Assembly (NCBI RefSeq): GCF_026314295.1 | Contig: NZ_CP111108.1 | Span: 868,001 to 932,000, forward strand | Length of the DNA: 64,000 bases | Direction of reading: 5' to 3' | DNA from: Caproicibacterium sp. BJN0003 | GTDB taxonomy: Bacteria; Bacillota; Clostridia; Oscillospirales; Acutalibacteraceae | Program-made: the position numbers and the translations under genes | In this document: piece by piece, positions 49,277 through 57,327 of the stretch | Layout of the letters: each line of letters starts with the position of its first letter | Numbering within the stretch: position 1 is the first letter of the stretch | The notes under the pieces: model-generated | Told to the model about the DNA's origin: nothing | The model's database searches: none | The model's input: the letters and a program-made list of their open reading frames with translations, nothing else

Positions 49277-50125
49277 ATGCTTATTAGCTTAATTCTTGCA
49301 TGGATTGCTGTAATACTCACGATTATGACTGTTTTAAGGTATATTGCACGCATTAGCGGAAATAAAAAATTGAATGTTTTTTTCCATAAAGTCCATATCC
49401 CATTTGGAACTTTGCTGATTATTGTAGGAGGGATCCATGGGATTCTCGCAGGGAATCCTGCCTCGGCTACTTTGGCAAATTTTGAGCCGGCTTCGGTTTT
49501 GTTTACCCTTAACTGGGGAACGGTATGCTATGTTCTTACCCTTATTTTAGCTTTGACCTATTTGCTGCGCAAAAAAATGAAACGCAAATGGATGATTGCT
49601 CATAGAATAGCCACAGTTGCCATGGTTGTACTTCTTGTATTACATATATACGATGTTGGGATTCGACTTCCAAAACGCTTGTTTGGGAATAGCCAACACA
49701 CACCGGTAGTCACAGAGTCAAGCAGAGTGAGCGATAATAGTGAACAAACTAGCGGACAAGCTCAAATAACATCGAGCGATACGAGTGCCAATATCGTTAC
49801 ATTTTCAGGGGCGCAGTTAAAAGATGGCGTTTATCAAGGAACTGCCGACGGATATAAGGGGACAATCACTGTTTCTGTTACCGTGAAAAATGGTCAGGTC
49901 ACAGCGATTGATGTAATGAGTAAAAGTGATACAGATCGATATTTTGACGAAGCCAAAAGCCTACTTGACAAAATCATAGGACAGCAATCATTGCAAGTGG
50001 ATGCTGTTTCCGGTGCGACTTTTTCATCAGCTGGTCTGATCAATGCAGTATATAGTGCATTGCAGAACGCAGTGGTATCAGGGACATTGCAAGTAAATAA
50101 TATCAAATTATCAGAAGTCCATTAA
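49277..50125 (+). CDS. Membrane protein with extracytosolic covalent-FMN domain
   Basis: The 282-residue protein has an N-terminal four-helix membrane part (about residues 1-130) with several His residues in helices (H37, H40, H54 region, HRIATVAM and LHIYD), a pattern like ferric-reductase-type b-haem domains; then a Ser/Thr-rich linker (about 140-175) and a C-terminal FMN_bind domain ending in DAVSGATFSSAGLINAVYSAL (about residues 244-264). The SGAT motif is an ApbE flavinylation site. It would move electrons from a membrane haem to an extracytosolic flavin. It stands alone with its own terminator; apbE is 14 kb away. Confidence 0.8.
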   Translation: MLISLILAWIAVILTIMTVLRYIARISGNKKLNVFFHKVHIPFGTLLIIVGGIHGILAGNPASATLANFEPASVLFTLNWGTVCYVLTLILALTYLLRKKMKRKWMIAHRIATVAMVVLLVLHIYDVGIRLPKRLFGNSQHTPVVTESSRVSDNSEQTSGQAQITSSDTSANIVTFSGAQLKDGVYQGTADGYKGTITVSVTVKNGQVTAIDVMSKSDTDRYFDEAKSLLDKIIGQQSLQVDAVSGATFSSAGLINAVYSALQNAVVSGTLQVNNIKLSEVH

Positions 50126-50160
50126 CAAGTTAAAAGAAACTTAAAAATAGAGATAGACGT

Positions 50161-50206
50161 AAAAAATCTCCGAAGGCCACAAAAATGTGCGCTTCGGAGA
50201 TTTTAA
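50161..50206 (+). terminator. Terminator of the FMN-binding membrane-protein gene
   Basis: AAAATCTCCGAAG (50163-50175) pairs perfectly with CTTCGGAGATTTT (50192-50204), 36 bases after the gene. Confidence 0.85.
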
Positions 50207-50228
50207 TTGAAAAGTTAGGTGATAAAAG

Positions 50229-50324
50229 ATGCAAGATAAAAACGCGAACGAAATAGTTTCAGTAAAAGAAAAAGCCCGGTGGAGGCGAATGCGCGAAAAC
50301 CGAATACGTTTACTTTGTAAATGA
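50229..50324 (+). CDS. Possible 31-aa basic peptide
   Basis: An ATG at 50229 lies six bases after AGGTGAT and opens a 31-codon frame (MQDKNANEIVSVKEKARWRR ... then MRENRIRLLCK) ending in TGA. It is strongly basic. It follows a terminator by 25 bases and has no clear promoter, so it may be chance. Apart from this, 50207-50353 shows nothing. Confidence 0.25.
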   Translation: MQDKNANEIVSVKEKARWRRMRENRIRLLCK

Positions 50325-50353
50325 AACATGGTCAAGCATAAATTGTTGCAGCA

Positions 50354-50977
50354 TTATTGTTTTTTCCTGTAAAAAAAATCGCATAGCTGATCGCCACCTG
50401 CAATCGTTTTTGTTCGGGTTAATTCTGCACCCATTGCTTCTGCCATAACGTAGTCGAATTTACACATCTGGGAGGCAAGTTCAAAGCAATTTTCCTGCTT
50501 GCACAATTTACAGATACCGCATTCATAAAAATTGATGCCGTATTCATTAACATTTTTTCCCGGTCGGAATTCACTTACCCAATCGTTGGAGAATTCACGT
50601 TTCTGCGATTCAAGAGCGATTTCGTTGCGCTTTTTCTGCCAGTCAGCGTTAAAACAATCTTTTTTTGAGAACTTTTTTACAACTGGATTGCTTCCCATTG
50701 CTTTTATGTAAATCTGTCCCATCTGATCTGCCGTAATCTTTTCTTTAGAAGCTTTGTATACAGCGATCAGCATAGAGCCATTAATCAGGTTCATGGTCAT
50801 CGGATTCCTTTTCATGCCACCGATGCCGTCTGTCCTTTCGATGATTTTGCGGTACTCCTGCTTACCTTTCACCATGATTGCTTTAGAATCCTCTTCGCTT
50901 AGGAAACAGGAAAGTTCCTTAGTAAAATTATTTTTGAGCAATGTCCACATAACTTTGGCATAAATATCATATTTCAT
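50354..50977 (-). CDS. L-2-amino-thiazoline-4-carboxylic acid hydrolase-like protein
   Basis: The 207-residue protein matches the ATC hydrolase family: a helical N-terminal half, then SNDWVSEFRPGKNVNEYGINFYECGICKLCKQENCFELASQMCKFDYVMAEAMGAELTRTKTIAGGDQLCDFFYRK (about residues 129-204) with the conserved cysteine cluster (C153, C156, C159, C164, C172) and the C-terminal GGDxCdF motif. Named members open the thiazoline ring on the way to cysteine, but most clostridial homologues are untested. I start at the ATG at 50977 with AAGGAG ten bases before. It has its own promoter with repeated operator-like boxes. Confidence 0.8.
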   Translation of the reverse strand: MKYDIYAKVMWTLLKNNFTKELSCFLSEEDSKAIMVKGKQEYRKIIERTDGIGGMKRNPMTMNLINGSMLIAVYKASKEKITADQMGQIYIKAMGSNPVVKKFSKKDCFNADWQKKRNEIALESQKREFSNDWVSEFRPGKNVNEYGINFYECGICKLCKQENCFELASQMCKFDYVMAEAMGAELTRTKTIAGGDQLCDFFYRKKQ

Positions 50978-51078
50978 TCCGTTGTTTCTCCTTACAAATT
51001 CCTTGTGCCTAGCCTTCAAATACTATCCCATCATAATTAGCAGGAGCCACATCTGACTTTTCCATTGATCTTCTGAAT

Positions 51079-51126
51079 GGTTAGGTTAAGCTAACCACTT
51101 GCATTTCCAGTTTACCTCCGCTAACC
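51079..51126. promoter_or_regulatory. Operator array of GGTTAG half-sites at the ATC-hydrolase promoter
   Basis: GGTTAG occurs on the plus strand at 51079-51084 and on the minus strand at 51091-51096 (together the dyad GGTTAG-N6-CTAACC) and again at 51121-51126 within the -10/-35 spacer. The 30-base phasing of the two minus-strand copies puts them on nearly the same face of the helix. The cognate regulator is not in the window. Confidence 0.5.
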
Positions 51127-51137
51127 GAATTTGTCAA
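51109..51137 (-). promoter_or_regulatory. Promoter of the ATC-hydrolase-like gene
   Basis: On the minus strand TTGACA (51132-51137), a 17-base spacer and TAAACT (51109-51114) lie 130 bases before the ATG, leaving a long leader. Confidence 0.7.
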
Positions 51138-51246
51138 GTTTTCTCACCTGCATCACGGTATTCGCACTTAGAGACTTTTCCAATGTGGTGATACCAAAGA
51201 AAAGGTTGTCGGAGCAAATTAGAAAAGTGTGAAAGGCATCTCATCT

Positions 51247-51291
51247 ATAAAAATGGCATAGATTCCTTATTCGGGAATCTATGCCATTTTA
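51247..51291 (-). terminator. Terminator of the tmRNA gene
   Basis: A 17-bp perfect stem (51250-51266 with 51274-51290) is followed on the minus strand by a short T-run, directly after the tmRNA 3' end. Confidence 0.88.
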
Positions 51292-51294
51292 TCA

Positions 51295-51671
51295 TGGTGG
51301 AGGCGAGGGGAGTCGGACCCCTGTCCGAAAATCGTTCCCCAAAGCTTTCTACGAGCGTATCCATTCTTTTAAAATTCCCTCAGTCTTGCGCCGAACGGCA
51401 GGCTCAAGACTTTGGTAGCCTTTACTTCATGACCGGATAAAAGGCATTACCCGATTCACGTTCACCGCTAAATGATGCCCAATTCTGAACCGCGGTATTT
51501 TCAGAGAGGACAGCAGCTTATATTAATTAAGCTGCAACAGCCATGGCATAGCCATAGTTGTTGTTATTAGAAGATTTCTCAACTAAATTTAAAGGTGCTG
51601 CTTTTAAAGCGGTCCCGCCTCGCTGCTCGCTTACTGTGGTTCACAATCCCCGTCGAAACCTTTACGCCCCC
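51295..51671 (-). ncRNA. ssrA: Transfer-messenger RNA (tmRNA)
   Basis: The 377-base RNA begins GGGGGCGTAAAGGTTTCGAC and ends with the T arm GGGGTCCGACTCCCC and CGCCTCCACCA, so the tRNA-like acceptor closes with seven pairs and CCA is encoded. The reading frame for the degradation tag runs through AATAACAACAACTAT and encodes NNNNYGYAMAVAA before a TAA at 51527-51529. The codon before the first Asn is TCT rather than the usual alanine codon, so the resume codon is uncertain. It lies just downstream of smpB, its protein partner, and rescues stalled ribosomes. Confidence 0.97.
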
Positions 51672-51742
51672 ATGAGGAGTCTTGATTGATTATCAAGACT
51701 AAAAATATCATATCATAGATTTCTCATTTTTACATGAAAAAT

Positions 51743-52213
51743 TCATGAACGAATATCAGTTTTTATTGCGCGTTCCATATCGCGCTTGGCTGCTTTTTTG
51801 GCAAGATCTTCCCGTTTATCATAAAGCTTTTTGCCGCGGCAGAGTCCAACCTGCACTTTGACACGGCTTCCTTTAAAATAAAGCGAAAGAGGGATTAAAG
51901 TGTATCCTTGCTGCTTCATCAGACCAAAAAGTCTTAAAATTTCTTTTTTGTGCATTAAAAGTCTGCGCACCCGCATAGGATCACGGTTGAAAATATTGCC
52001 GTGTTCATAAGGGCTGATGTGCATCCCGTTGAGAAGCAGTTCTCCATCCGAAATAGAACACCATGCGTCTTTTAAATTGCATTGCCCATTTCGTAAAGAC
52101 TTTACTTCGGTACCAAGCAGCTCGATTCCAGTTTCCATGCTTTCTTCTACGAAATAATCATGATAGGCCTTTTTGTTTCGAGCAATCGTTTTAAAATTTT
52201 CTTCTTTTTTCAA
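51743..52213 (-). CDS. smpB: SsrA-binding protein
   Basis: The 156-residue OB-fold protein binds tmRNA. Conserved parts are [31 protein letters not shown] (about residues 13-43), HISPYEHGN (about residues 65-73) and the basic C-terminal tail [21 protein letters not shown]. It is 72 bases upstream of ssrA on the same strand, an arrangement common in Firmicutes. GGAGG is present before the ATG. Confidence 0.96.
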   Translation of the reverse strand: MKKEENFKTIARNKKAYHDYFVEESMETGIELLGTEVKSLRNGQCNLKDAWCSISDGELLLNGMHISPYEHGNIFNRDPMRVRRLLMHKKEILRLFGLMKQQGYTLIPLSLYFKGSRVKVQVGLCRGKKLYDKREDLAKKAAKRDMERAIKTDIRS

Positions 52214-52236
52214 CGAAAAGACCTCCTTTTGATAGA

Positions 52237-52839
52237 TTAAAGCTCACTTCGCCCTTCCAATGCACGGGAAAGCGTGACTTCATCTGCATACTCAAGATCT
52301 CCGCCTACCGGAATTCCATAGGCAAGTCTGGTCACCTTGATTCCCATGGGTTTTAAGAGCCGCGAAATATACATTGCGGTTGCTTCTCCTTCCACGGTTG
52401 GGTTGGTGGCCATGATCACTTCTTTTACTTTCGGATCTTTTACACGAGCCAAAAGCTCTTTAATACAGAGCTGCTCAGGCCCGACTCCGGAGAGAGGGGA
52501 GATTGCTCCATGCAGAACATGGTACATTGCCCGAAATTCATGGGTGCGTTCCAGTGCAATGACATCCCGCGGGTCCTCCACAACACAGATGATGGAGTGA
52601 TCCCGCCCTTCTTCCCGACAAACAGGACAAAGTTCCTGATCGGTCAGATTGCAGCAGATTTTGCAGTAATGAATTTTTTCGTGGGCTTCTAAAATGGCGT
52701 TCGCAAAAGCTTTTGCTTCGTCCTCTTTCATGCCCAATACATGATATGCAAGCCGCTGGGCACTTTTGTGTCCAATTCCCGGCAGACGTTCAAATTGTTC
52801 AATTAGTCGGGAAAGCGGCGCAACATTATAGGAAGGCAT
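52237..52839 (-). CDS. recR: Recombination mediator RecR
   Basis: The 200-residue protein has the helix-hairpin-helix ([17 protein letters not shown], about residues 19-35), a four-Cys zinc finger ([16 protein letters not shown], about residues 57-72), and a Toprim domain ([14 protein letters not shown] and [15 protein letters not shown]). It works with RecFO to load RecA at gaps. It directly abuts the ybaB gene, forming the usual dnaX-ybaB-recR order. Confidence 0.97.
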   Translation of the reverse strand: MPSYNVAPLSRLIEQFERLPGIGHKSAQRLAYHVLGMKEDEAKAFANAILEAHEKIHYCKICCNLTDQELCPVCREEGRDHSIICVVEDPRDVIALERTHEFRAMYHVLHGAISPLSGVGPEQLCIKELLARVKDPKVKEVIMATNPTVEGEATAMYISRLLKPMGIKVTRLAYGIPVGGDLEYADEVTLSRALEGRSEL

Positions 52840-53187
52840 TTAAAACATCCCCGGAACATTCAGTCCGCCCGAAAGTGCTTCCATGCGCTCGTTCTTATCC
52901 TTTATAGCAGCACGCAATGCTTCGTTTACAGCGGCAGTAACAAGGTCGGATAACATTTCGGCATCTTCCGGATCGATTACTTCAGGTTTAATTTCCAGAC
53001 CGGTAATTTCTAATTTCCCAGTAGCGGTTGCTTTAACAGCATCCCCGCCGGAAGTAGCGGAATATTCTTTTGCTTCGAGCTCTGTAGTTAATTCGTCCAT
53101 CTGTTCCTGCAGCTTTTGTGCCTGGCGTGCGATTTGCTGCAGATTGCCTGCACCTTTTCCATAACCTTCCGGTAATCTTGCTTTCAT
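52840..53187 (-). CDS. YbaB/EbfC nucleoid-associated protein
   Basis: The 115-residue protein matches the YbaB/EbfC family: a glutamine-rich helix QQIARQAQKLQEQMDELTTELEAKEY (about residues 18-43), GGDAVKATATGKLEITGLEIKPEVID (about residues 48-73) and DLVTAAVNEALR (about residues 83-94). It binds DNA as a dimer. It lies between dnaX and recR, as in most bacteria. Confidence 0.95.
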   Translation of the reverse strand: MKARLPEGYGKGAGNLQQIARQAQKLQEQMDELTTELEAKEYSATSGGDAVKATATGKLEITGLEIKPEVIDPEDAEMLSDLVTAAVNEALRAAIKDKNERMEALSGGLNVPGMF

Positions 53188-53220
53188 AGGTAAAAACCTC
53201 CGTTTATGTAATTCGATTTT

Positions 53221-54912
53221 TTACTTTTCGGTAACTTCAATCCCTGCGTTTTGTGCTTTTTGGGCTAGAGCAACCAAGGGGTCTTCAGATTTGGATTTTT
53301 CAGAATCTCCACTGGGCCGATAAGGACCCAAACGGTAAACTTTTCCGGTAATATTTTGAATGGCTTCTCTCATATGATCCCGCTGACTGGATTCCCGAAG
53401 CAGCTTAAAAGCCATCTCATTTTTGGCATCGATTAAAACGTAGCCCCCGCTTAAGTAAGCGGTAGAACCATTAAAAGCGGCAGCGATTGTGCGGGAATAC
53501 GTTTTAAGAGCTTCCAGCACTTCCGGCCATTCTGAAAACGGTTCTATGTTTTTGAGAAGTTTTTCAGGATCTTTTGTCGGCGTGGTAACCGGCGTGGGAT
53601 TTTTGTGCTTTTCGGTTTTTTCGGCGGCAGGGAAAGAAGCACCTGAAACCTCAGGAATAGGGGGAACAACAGGAGCAGAAATAGGTCTTTTTTCTGTTTC
53701 ATTAGACGCTTCCTGTGCAATCGGCAGAGTAAAATCAGCCGCTGGCTGCGTATTTTCTGCCGATTTTCTGCGTGGGGTCCCTTTTTCCAGATGATCAAGC
53801 CGCCGTAAAATGGATGACTTGCTGTCATCTAGTTCTGGAGAAGTCAGGCGAACCATGGCCATTTCCATCTCAATGCGGCGATCTCCGCCGCGGTACATTT
53901 TATCAAGAGTTTCCTGAAGAACATCTAACCCGTGCAGCAGCGTGGGGAGAGGCATCTTTAACGCCTGTTCTTGCATCGCATTCCATTCTTCTTCTGTTAC
54001 AGCTAGAATTGAGCGCGCATTTTTCATCGTTTTAATCAGCATCATGCCGCGCAGGTGAGAGGAAAATTCTTCACAGAGCCGTGCCATATCCTTGCCGCCG
54101 CGGTAAAGTTCGTCAATCGTCTGTAAAGCGCTGCTGCTGTCTCTATTTTGGACTGCATCTGCAAGCGCAAAGAGATGTTCTCTTCCGGCAAGCCCAGCTG
54201 TTTCATTGACAACTTGTACGGTAATTTCCCGACTTCTCCCAAGACACTGATCAAGAAGAGAGAGTGCATCGCGCAGTGCTCCATCTGCAAGCCTTGCTAA
54301 AAGCATACCGGCTTCCGGATCGAGCGAACCGCCTTCCTGCTCAGTTACATATTGAAGCCGTTTTGCGATATCTTCTGCCGGAATGCGGCGGAAATCAAAC
54401 CGCTGACAGCGGGAAAGAATCGTTGCAGGAAGTTTGTGCACTTCTGTTGTTGCTAAAATAAAGATCACATGGGCAGGAGGCTCTTCCAGCGTCTTTAATA
54501 AAGCGTTAAAAGCACCTACAGAGAGCATGTGAACTTCGTCGATAATATAAACACGATATTTGGCGGCAGCCGGGGTGAAATTTGCTTCTTCTCGCAGAGC
54601 CCGGATATTGTCGACACCGTTATTGCTGGCGGCATCGATTTCCACAATATCCATCACAGTGCCGTCTGAGATTCCACGGCAGATTTCGCATTCGCCGCAG
54701 GGGTCTCCGTCTTTTAGGTGAAGGCAGTTGACCGCCTTTGCTAAAATCTTCGCACAGGTGGTTTTTCCGGTACCGCGGGAGCCGGTAAAAAGATAGGCAT
54801 GGGAAATTCTGCCGGTTTTAAGCTCGTTTTTAAGCGTTTCTGTTACTTGGGGTTGGCCGACTACATCTGAAAAGACACGCGGCCTCCATTTACGGTATAG
54901 AACTTGATACAC
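53221..54912 (-). CDS. dnaX: DNA polymerase III subunit gamma/tau
   Basis: The 563-residue clamp-loader ATPase has Walker A GSRGTGKT (about residues 44-51), a zinc module with C63, C72, C75 and C78, Walker B VYIIDEVHML (about residues 117-126) and the SRCQRF sensor/arginine finger (about residues 168-173). Domain III follows to about 360, then a Pro/Ser-rich linker and a short tau-like C-terminus. It is the first coding gene of dnaX-ybaB-recR and lies just downstream of the SRP RNA gene. Confidence 0.97.
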   Translation of the reverse strand: MYQVLYRKWRPRVFSDVVGQPQVTETLKNELKTGRISHAYLFTGSRGTGKTTCAKILAKAVNCLHLKDGDPCGECEICRGISDGTVMDIVEIDAASNNGVDNIRALREEANFTPAAAKYRVYIIDEVHMLSVGAFNALLKTLEEPPAHVIFILATTEVHKLPATILSRCQRFDFRRIPAEDIAKRLQYVTEQEGGSLDPEAGMLLARLADGALRDALSLLDQCLGRSREITVQVVNETAGLAGREHLFALADAVQNRDSSSALQTIDELYRGGKDMARLCEEFSSHLRGMMLIKTMKNARSILAVTEEEWNAMQEQALKMPLPTLLHGLDVLQETLDKMYRGGDRRIEMEMAMVRLTSPELDDSKSSILRRLDHLEKGTPRRKSAENTQPAADFTLPIAQEASNETEKRPISAPVVPPIPEVSGASFPAAEKTEKHKNPTPVTTPTKDPEKLLKNIEPFSEWPEVLEALKTYSRTIAAAFNGSTAYLSGGYVLIDAKNEMAFKLLRESSQRDHMREAIQNITGKVYRLGPYRPSGDSEKSKSEDPLVALAQKAQNAGIEVTEK

Positions 54913-54944
54913 AGAATATCCCCCCTTTTAAAGCCCTAAAATCA

Positions 54945-55135
54945 AAAAGCAAGGCAGCCGCAGAATTTCTGCGGCCCATGAACTCGGATATACAGACGGA
55001 CAGACTTTCCTGCATCGCACGCGGCAACTCCGCTTAATGCTGCTCGGTTCCCCGCCTGACATGGTTCGCGGCGCTGCGTCGTACAGGGCCCGCCCGTCTG
55101 CATATCCCAGCGCACGGTTTTCTGCCTTGCTGCCA
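54945..55135 (-). ncRNA. ffs: Signal recognition particle RNA
   Basis: Read on the minus strand, the apical S-domain is unmistakable: ATGTCAGGCGGGGAACCGAG followed by CAGCATTAAGCGG, where Ffh binds. The ends pair (AGCAAGGCAG at about 55131-55122 with CTGCCTTGCT at 54957-54948) and are followed by a T-run that acts as terminator. A second hairpin GCCGCAG/CTGCGGC lies near the 3' end. The RNA is about 190 bases, shorter than the 260-270 base Bacillus type. The location just upstream of dnaX is conserved in Firmicutes. Confidence 0.93.
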
Positions 55136-55196
55136 GATTGATATGATATATGATTTGGAAATTTATTATACCTTATTTTTAAAAAAATTACAAGCC

Positions 55197-55597
55197 TTAT
55201 TTAGAGGGAAGATGGATCTTGGAAAGGAAGCGGAAAATTCCGTCACAGATCCCCATGGCGGGCAAAGAAAGCAGAGCCCAAAGTCCGGAATAGAGAGGGC
55301 AGATTTGTCCAAGAAAATTGAGAGGAAGACTGGAATAATCCCAAACGGAGCGGCCCATGCCAATATTCACGATGAGTCCGGTGAAAAATTCTACCGTAGT
55401 AATAGTTGCACCGCCTGCACAGCAGCGAACCAGAAGCGGCTTTTTTCCAAGATCTTGATTACATACCCGATTGATGAGACACATACAGACTCCTCCGCAA
55501 CTCCCATTGAAAAATCGCTGTGACCGCGATAAAGAACTTCTAGAGCGGGATAAAGTGTACTTCCCGTGCAGAAGAGCAAAATATTTTCCTTCATCAT
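55197..55597 (-). pseudogene. CmpB-type (putative ABC transporter permease, PF06541-like) gene with a frameshift
   Basis: Two overlapping minus-strand frames join into one protein of about 133 residues. The first (55597 to about 55500) gives MMKENILLFCTGSTLYPALE and LYRGHSDFSMG; the second (about 55500 to 55197) gives CMCLINRVCNQDLGKK, VEFFTGLIVNIGMGRSVWDYS and CPLYSGLWALLSLPA. Together they form the short four-helix CmpB-like membrane protein common in Clostridia. The total length of 401 bases is one short of a multiple of three, and a lost G near 55497-55502 (GCGGAGGAGTC for an expected GCGGGAGGAGTC) explains the break. It could be a real inactivation, a sequencing error or recoding. Confidence 0.7.
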
Positions 55598-55703
55598 GAA
55601 CCGCCTCCTTTTTTAGGGTGGCTCACGAATTTTAAAATATGTATTGCTCTCAATAGCTGGTATAAAGTAACAAAACAGCAGGAAAATTTGTATTTTACAA
55701 AAA

Positions 55704-55762
55704 GAAAAAGCAAAGCATATAAAAGAAGTTTTTAGCCTTCTTTATTATGCTTTGCTTTTTTA
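55704..55762 (-). terminator. Terminator of the MATE gene
   Basis: AAAAAGCAAAGCAT (55705-55718) pairs with ATGCTTTGCTTTTT (55747-55760) with a further imperfect inner helix, just after the MATE stop on the minus strand. Confidence 0.8.
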
Positions 55763-55774
55763 AATTTTATCTAT

Positions 55775-57157
55775 TTATGCTTTGAATTTTTCTTCGGATT
55801 CTTCTTCGTTTTCTTCAGAATTTTCCTGGGGGAAAAGTTCATGGCGTTTATAGCGGACCCAGACAATTGTTTCATAAACGATCATGCAGAGCCAACCGAT
55901 TCCGGTACCGATGGCAACTGCATTGATTCCGAGTGTGTAAATCATTAAATAAGTAATTAAAACACGGATTCCGATTTGGATTAACGAACCCAATAATGTT
56001 ACATTGAGATGTCCTAATCCACGGAACAACCCCTGCATGGTCTGGGTAAAAGCAGTTGCAAGGTAAAAAACCGCCATTGACCGTAAATAACCAGAACCCA
56101 TTTGAATAATATTAATATCTCCGCCGTTTAGGAAAAGTCCCATTAAAATTTCCGGAAAACAGTAGACAATAGCGGCGATAAACAATGTATAGAAAATACC
56201 AATTATTAATCCACTATGGAATCCTTTTGGGACTCGATCGTATTTTTTTGCCCCACGATTCTGTGCGACAATCGTTGTAACAGAAGCTGCCAATGCGTCA
56301 CCGGGAGAAATTGCAAAACTATCCAAGTTGAAGGCGGCATTAAAAGCTGCCATGGAATCAACACCAAGAGAGTTGACAGCCGACTGCACTAAAACTCGGC
56401 CGAGATAAACGACGGTTTGCTGCACTGCAGAAGTGGTGCCGTAACTGGTAGTTGTCTTTAGCAAGGAAAAATCTATTTTGAGAGTTTCCTTTGAGAGTCG
56501 GAGCAGCGGGACTTTGATATGAACGTAGAGTGTCAGTACGATGGAAGAGATTGCCTGAGAGAAGATGGTGGCCCACGCAGCTCCTTCCAATCCAAGTCCA
56601 AGATAACCGACAAACCAGACATCTAAAGCAATATTTAAGAGAGAGGTTATAATCAGCACAATCAGTGGGGTGCGAGAGTCGCCTACGGAACGCAGCGCTG
56701 CAGCAAAAACGTTATAAATACAGGAAAACAGCATGCCTGCAGAGACAATTCGCAGATATCGGGTGCTTTCCTCTAAAATATCAGAAGGGGTATTGGTCCA
56801 TATGAGAAAAAGCGGTGCTGCGAAAACAGAAATAATAGAAATTACTAAAGTAAAAGCAATTCCAGCAATCAGCGAAGTGGAAAGTTCCCGACGAAGCCGC
56901 GGATAATCTTTTGCACCGAATTGTTCCGCCATCAGAATAGAAGCACCCATCGAAAGACCAACAATAATAAATAGAAGAATATTCATGATAGGACCTGCTG
57001 CGCCGATCGCAGCCAATGATTCTTTTCCGTTGTATTTTCCAACCACAACAGAATCCACGGTATGGTAAAGCTGCTGAAAAATATTTCCGAACAGCAGCGG
57101 AACCGCATAGACAAGCATGTGTTTTGGGATACTTCCAGTGGTCATATCGCGTGTCAT
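55775..57157 (-). CDS. MATE family efflux transporter
   Basis: The 460-residue protein has twelve helices in two MatE halves. Marks are MLVYAVPLLFGNIFQQLYHTVDSVVVGKYNGKESLAAIGA (about residues 14-53) and the equivalent FNAAFNLDSFAISPGDALAASVTTIVAQNRGAK (about residues 269-301). It would export drugs or metabolites with Na+ or H+. The C-terminus is acidic (EENSEENEEESEEK). It is divergent from an RpiR-type regulator gene. Substrate unknown. Confidence 0.93.
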   Translation of the reverse strand: MTRDMTTGSIPKHMLVYAVPLLFGNIFQQLYHTVDSVVVGKYNGKESLAAIGAAGPIMNILLFIIVGLSMGASILMAEQFGAKDYPRLRRELSTSLIAGIAFTLVISIISVFAAPLFLIWTNTPSDILEESTRYLRIVSAGMLFSCIYNVFAAALRSVGDSRTPLIVLIITSLLNIALDVWFVGYLGLGLEGAAWATIFSQAISSIVLTLYVHIKVPLLRLSKETLKIDFSLLKTTTSYGTTSAVQQTVVYLGRVLVQSAVNSLGVDSMAAFNAAFNLDSFAISPGDALAASVTTIVAQNRGAKKYDRVPKGFHSGLIIGIFYTLFIAAIVYCFPEILMGLFLNGGDINIIQMGSGYLRSMAVFYLATAFTQTMQGLFRGLGHLNVTLLGSLIQIGIRVLITYLMIYTLGINAVAIGTGIGWLCMIVYETIVWVRYKRHELFPQENSEENEEESEEKFKA

Positions 57158-57195
57158 ATTATTTCTTCTCTCCGAATTAATCTATGATAAAGTAT

Positions 57196-57224
57196 ATTAT
57201 GACCGATCAATAGATTTTTGTCAA
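57196..57224 (-). promoter_or_regulatory. Promoter of the MATE gene
   Basis: The minus strand has TTGACA (57219-57224), 17 bases and CATAAT (57196-57201), 39 bases before the ATG. Confidence 0.6.
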
Positions 57225-57265
57225 TCAAAAATAATATAATTTGAATGAATATAATCAAATTTTTA

Positions 57266-57295
57266 TTGACAGCGCTTGTAAAAAGGGGATAAAAT
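57266..57295 (+). promoter_or_regulatory. Promoter of the RpiR-type regulator gene
   Basis: TTGACA (57266-57271), an 18-base spacer and TAAAAT (57290-57295) lie 32 bases before the ATG. Confidence 0.65.
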
Positions 57296-57327
57296 AAAAT
57301 TAAAAAGAGGAAGGATGTGCTTTCTGT

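Noticed and set aside
55143-55523. A 126-residue plus-strand frame upstream of the SRP RNA
   Set aside because: It is antisense to the frameshifted CmpB-type gene, which has a recognisable membrane-protein sequence.
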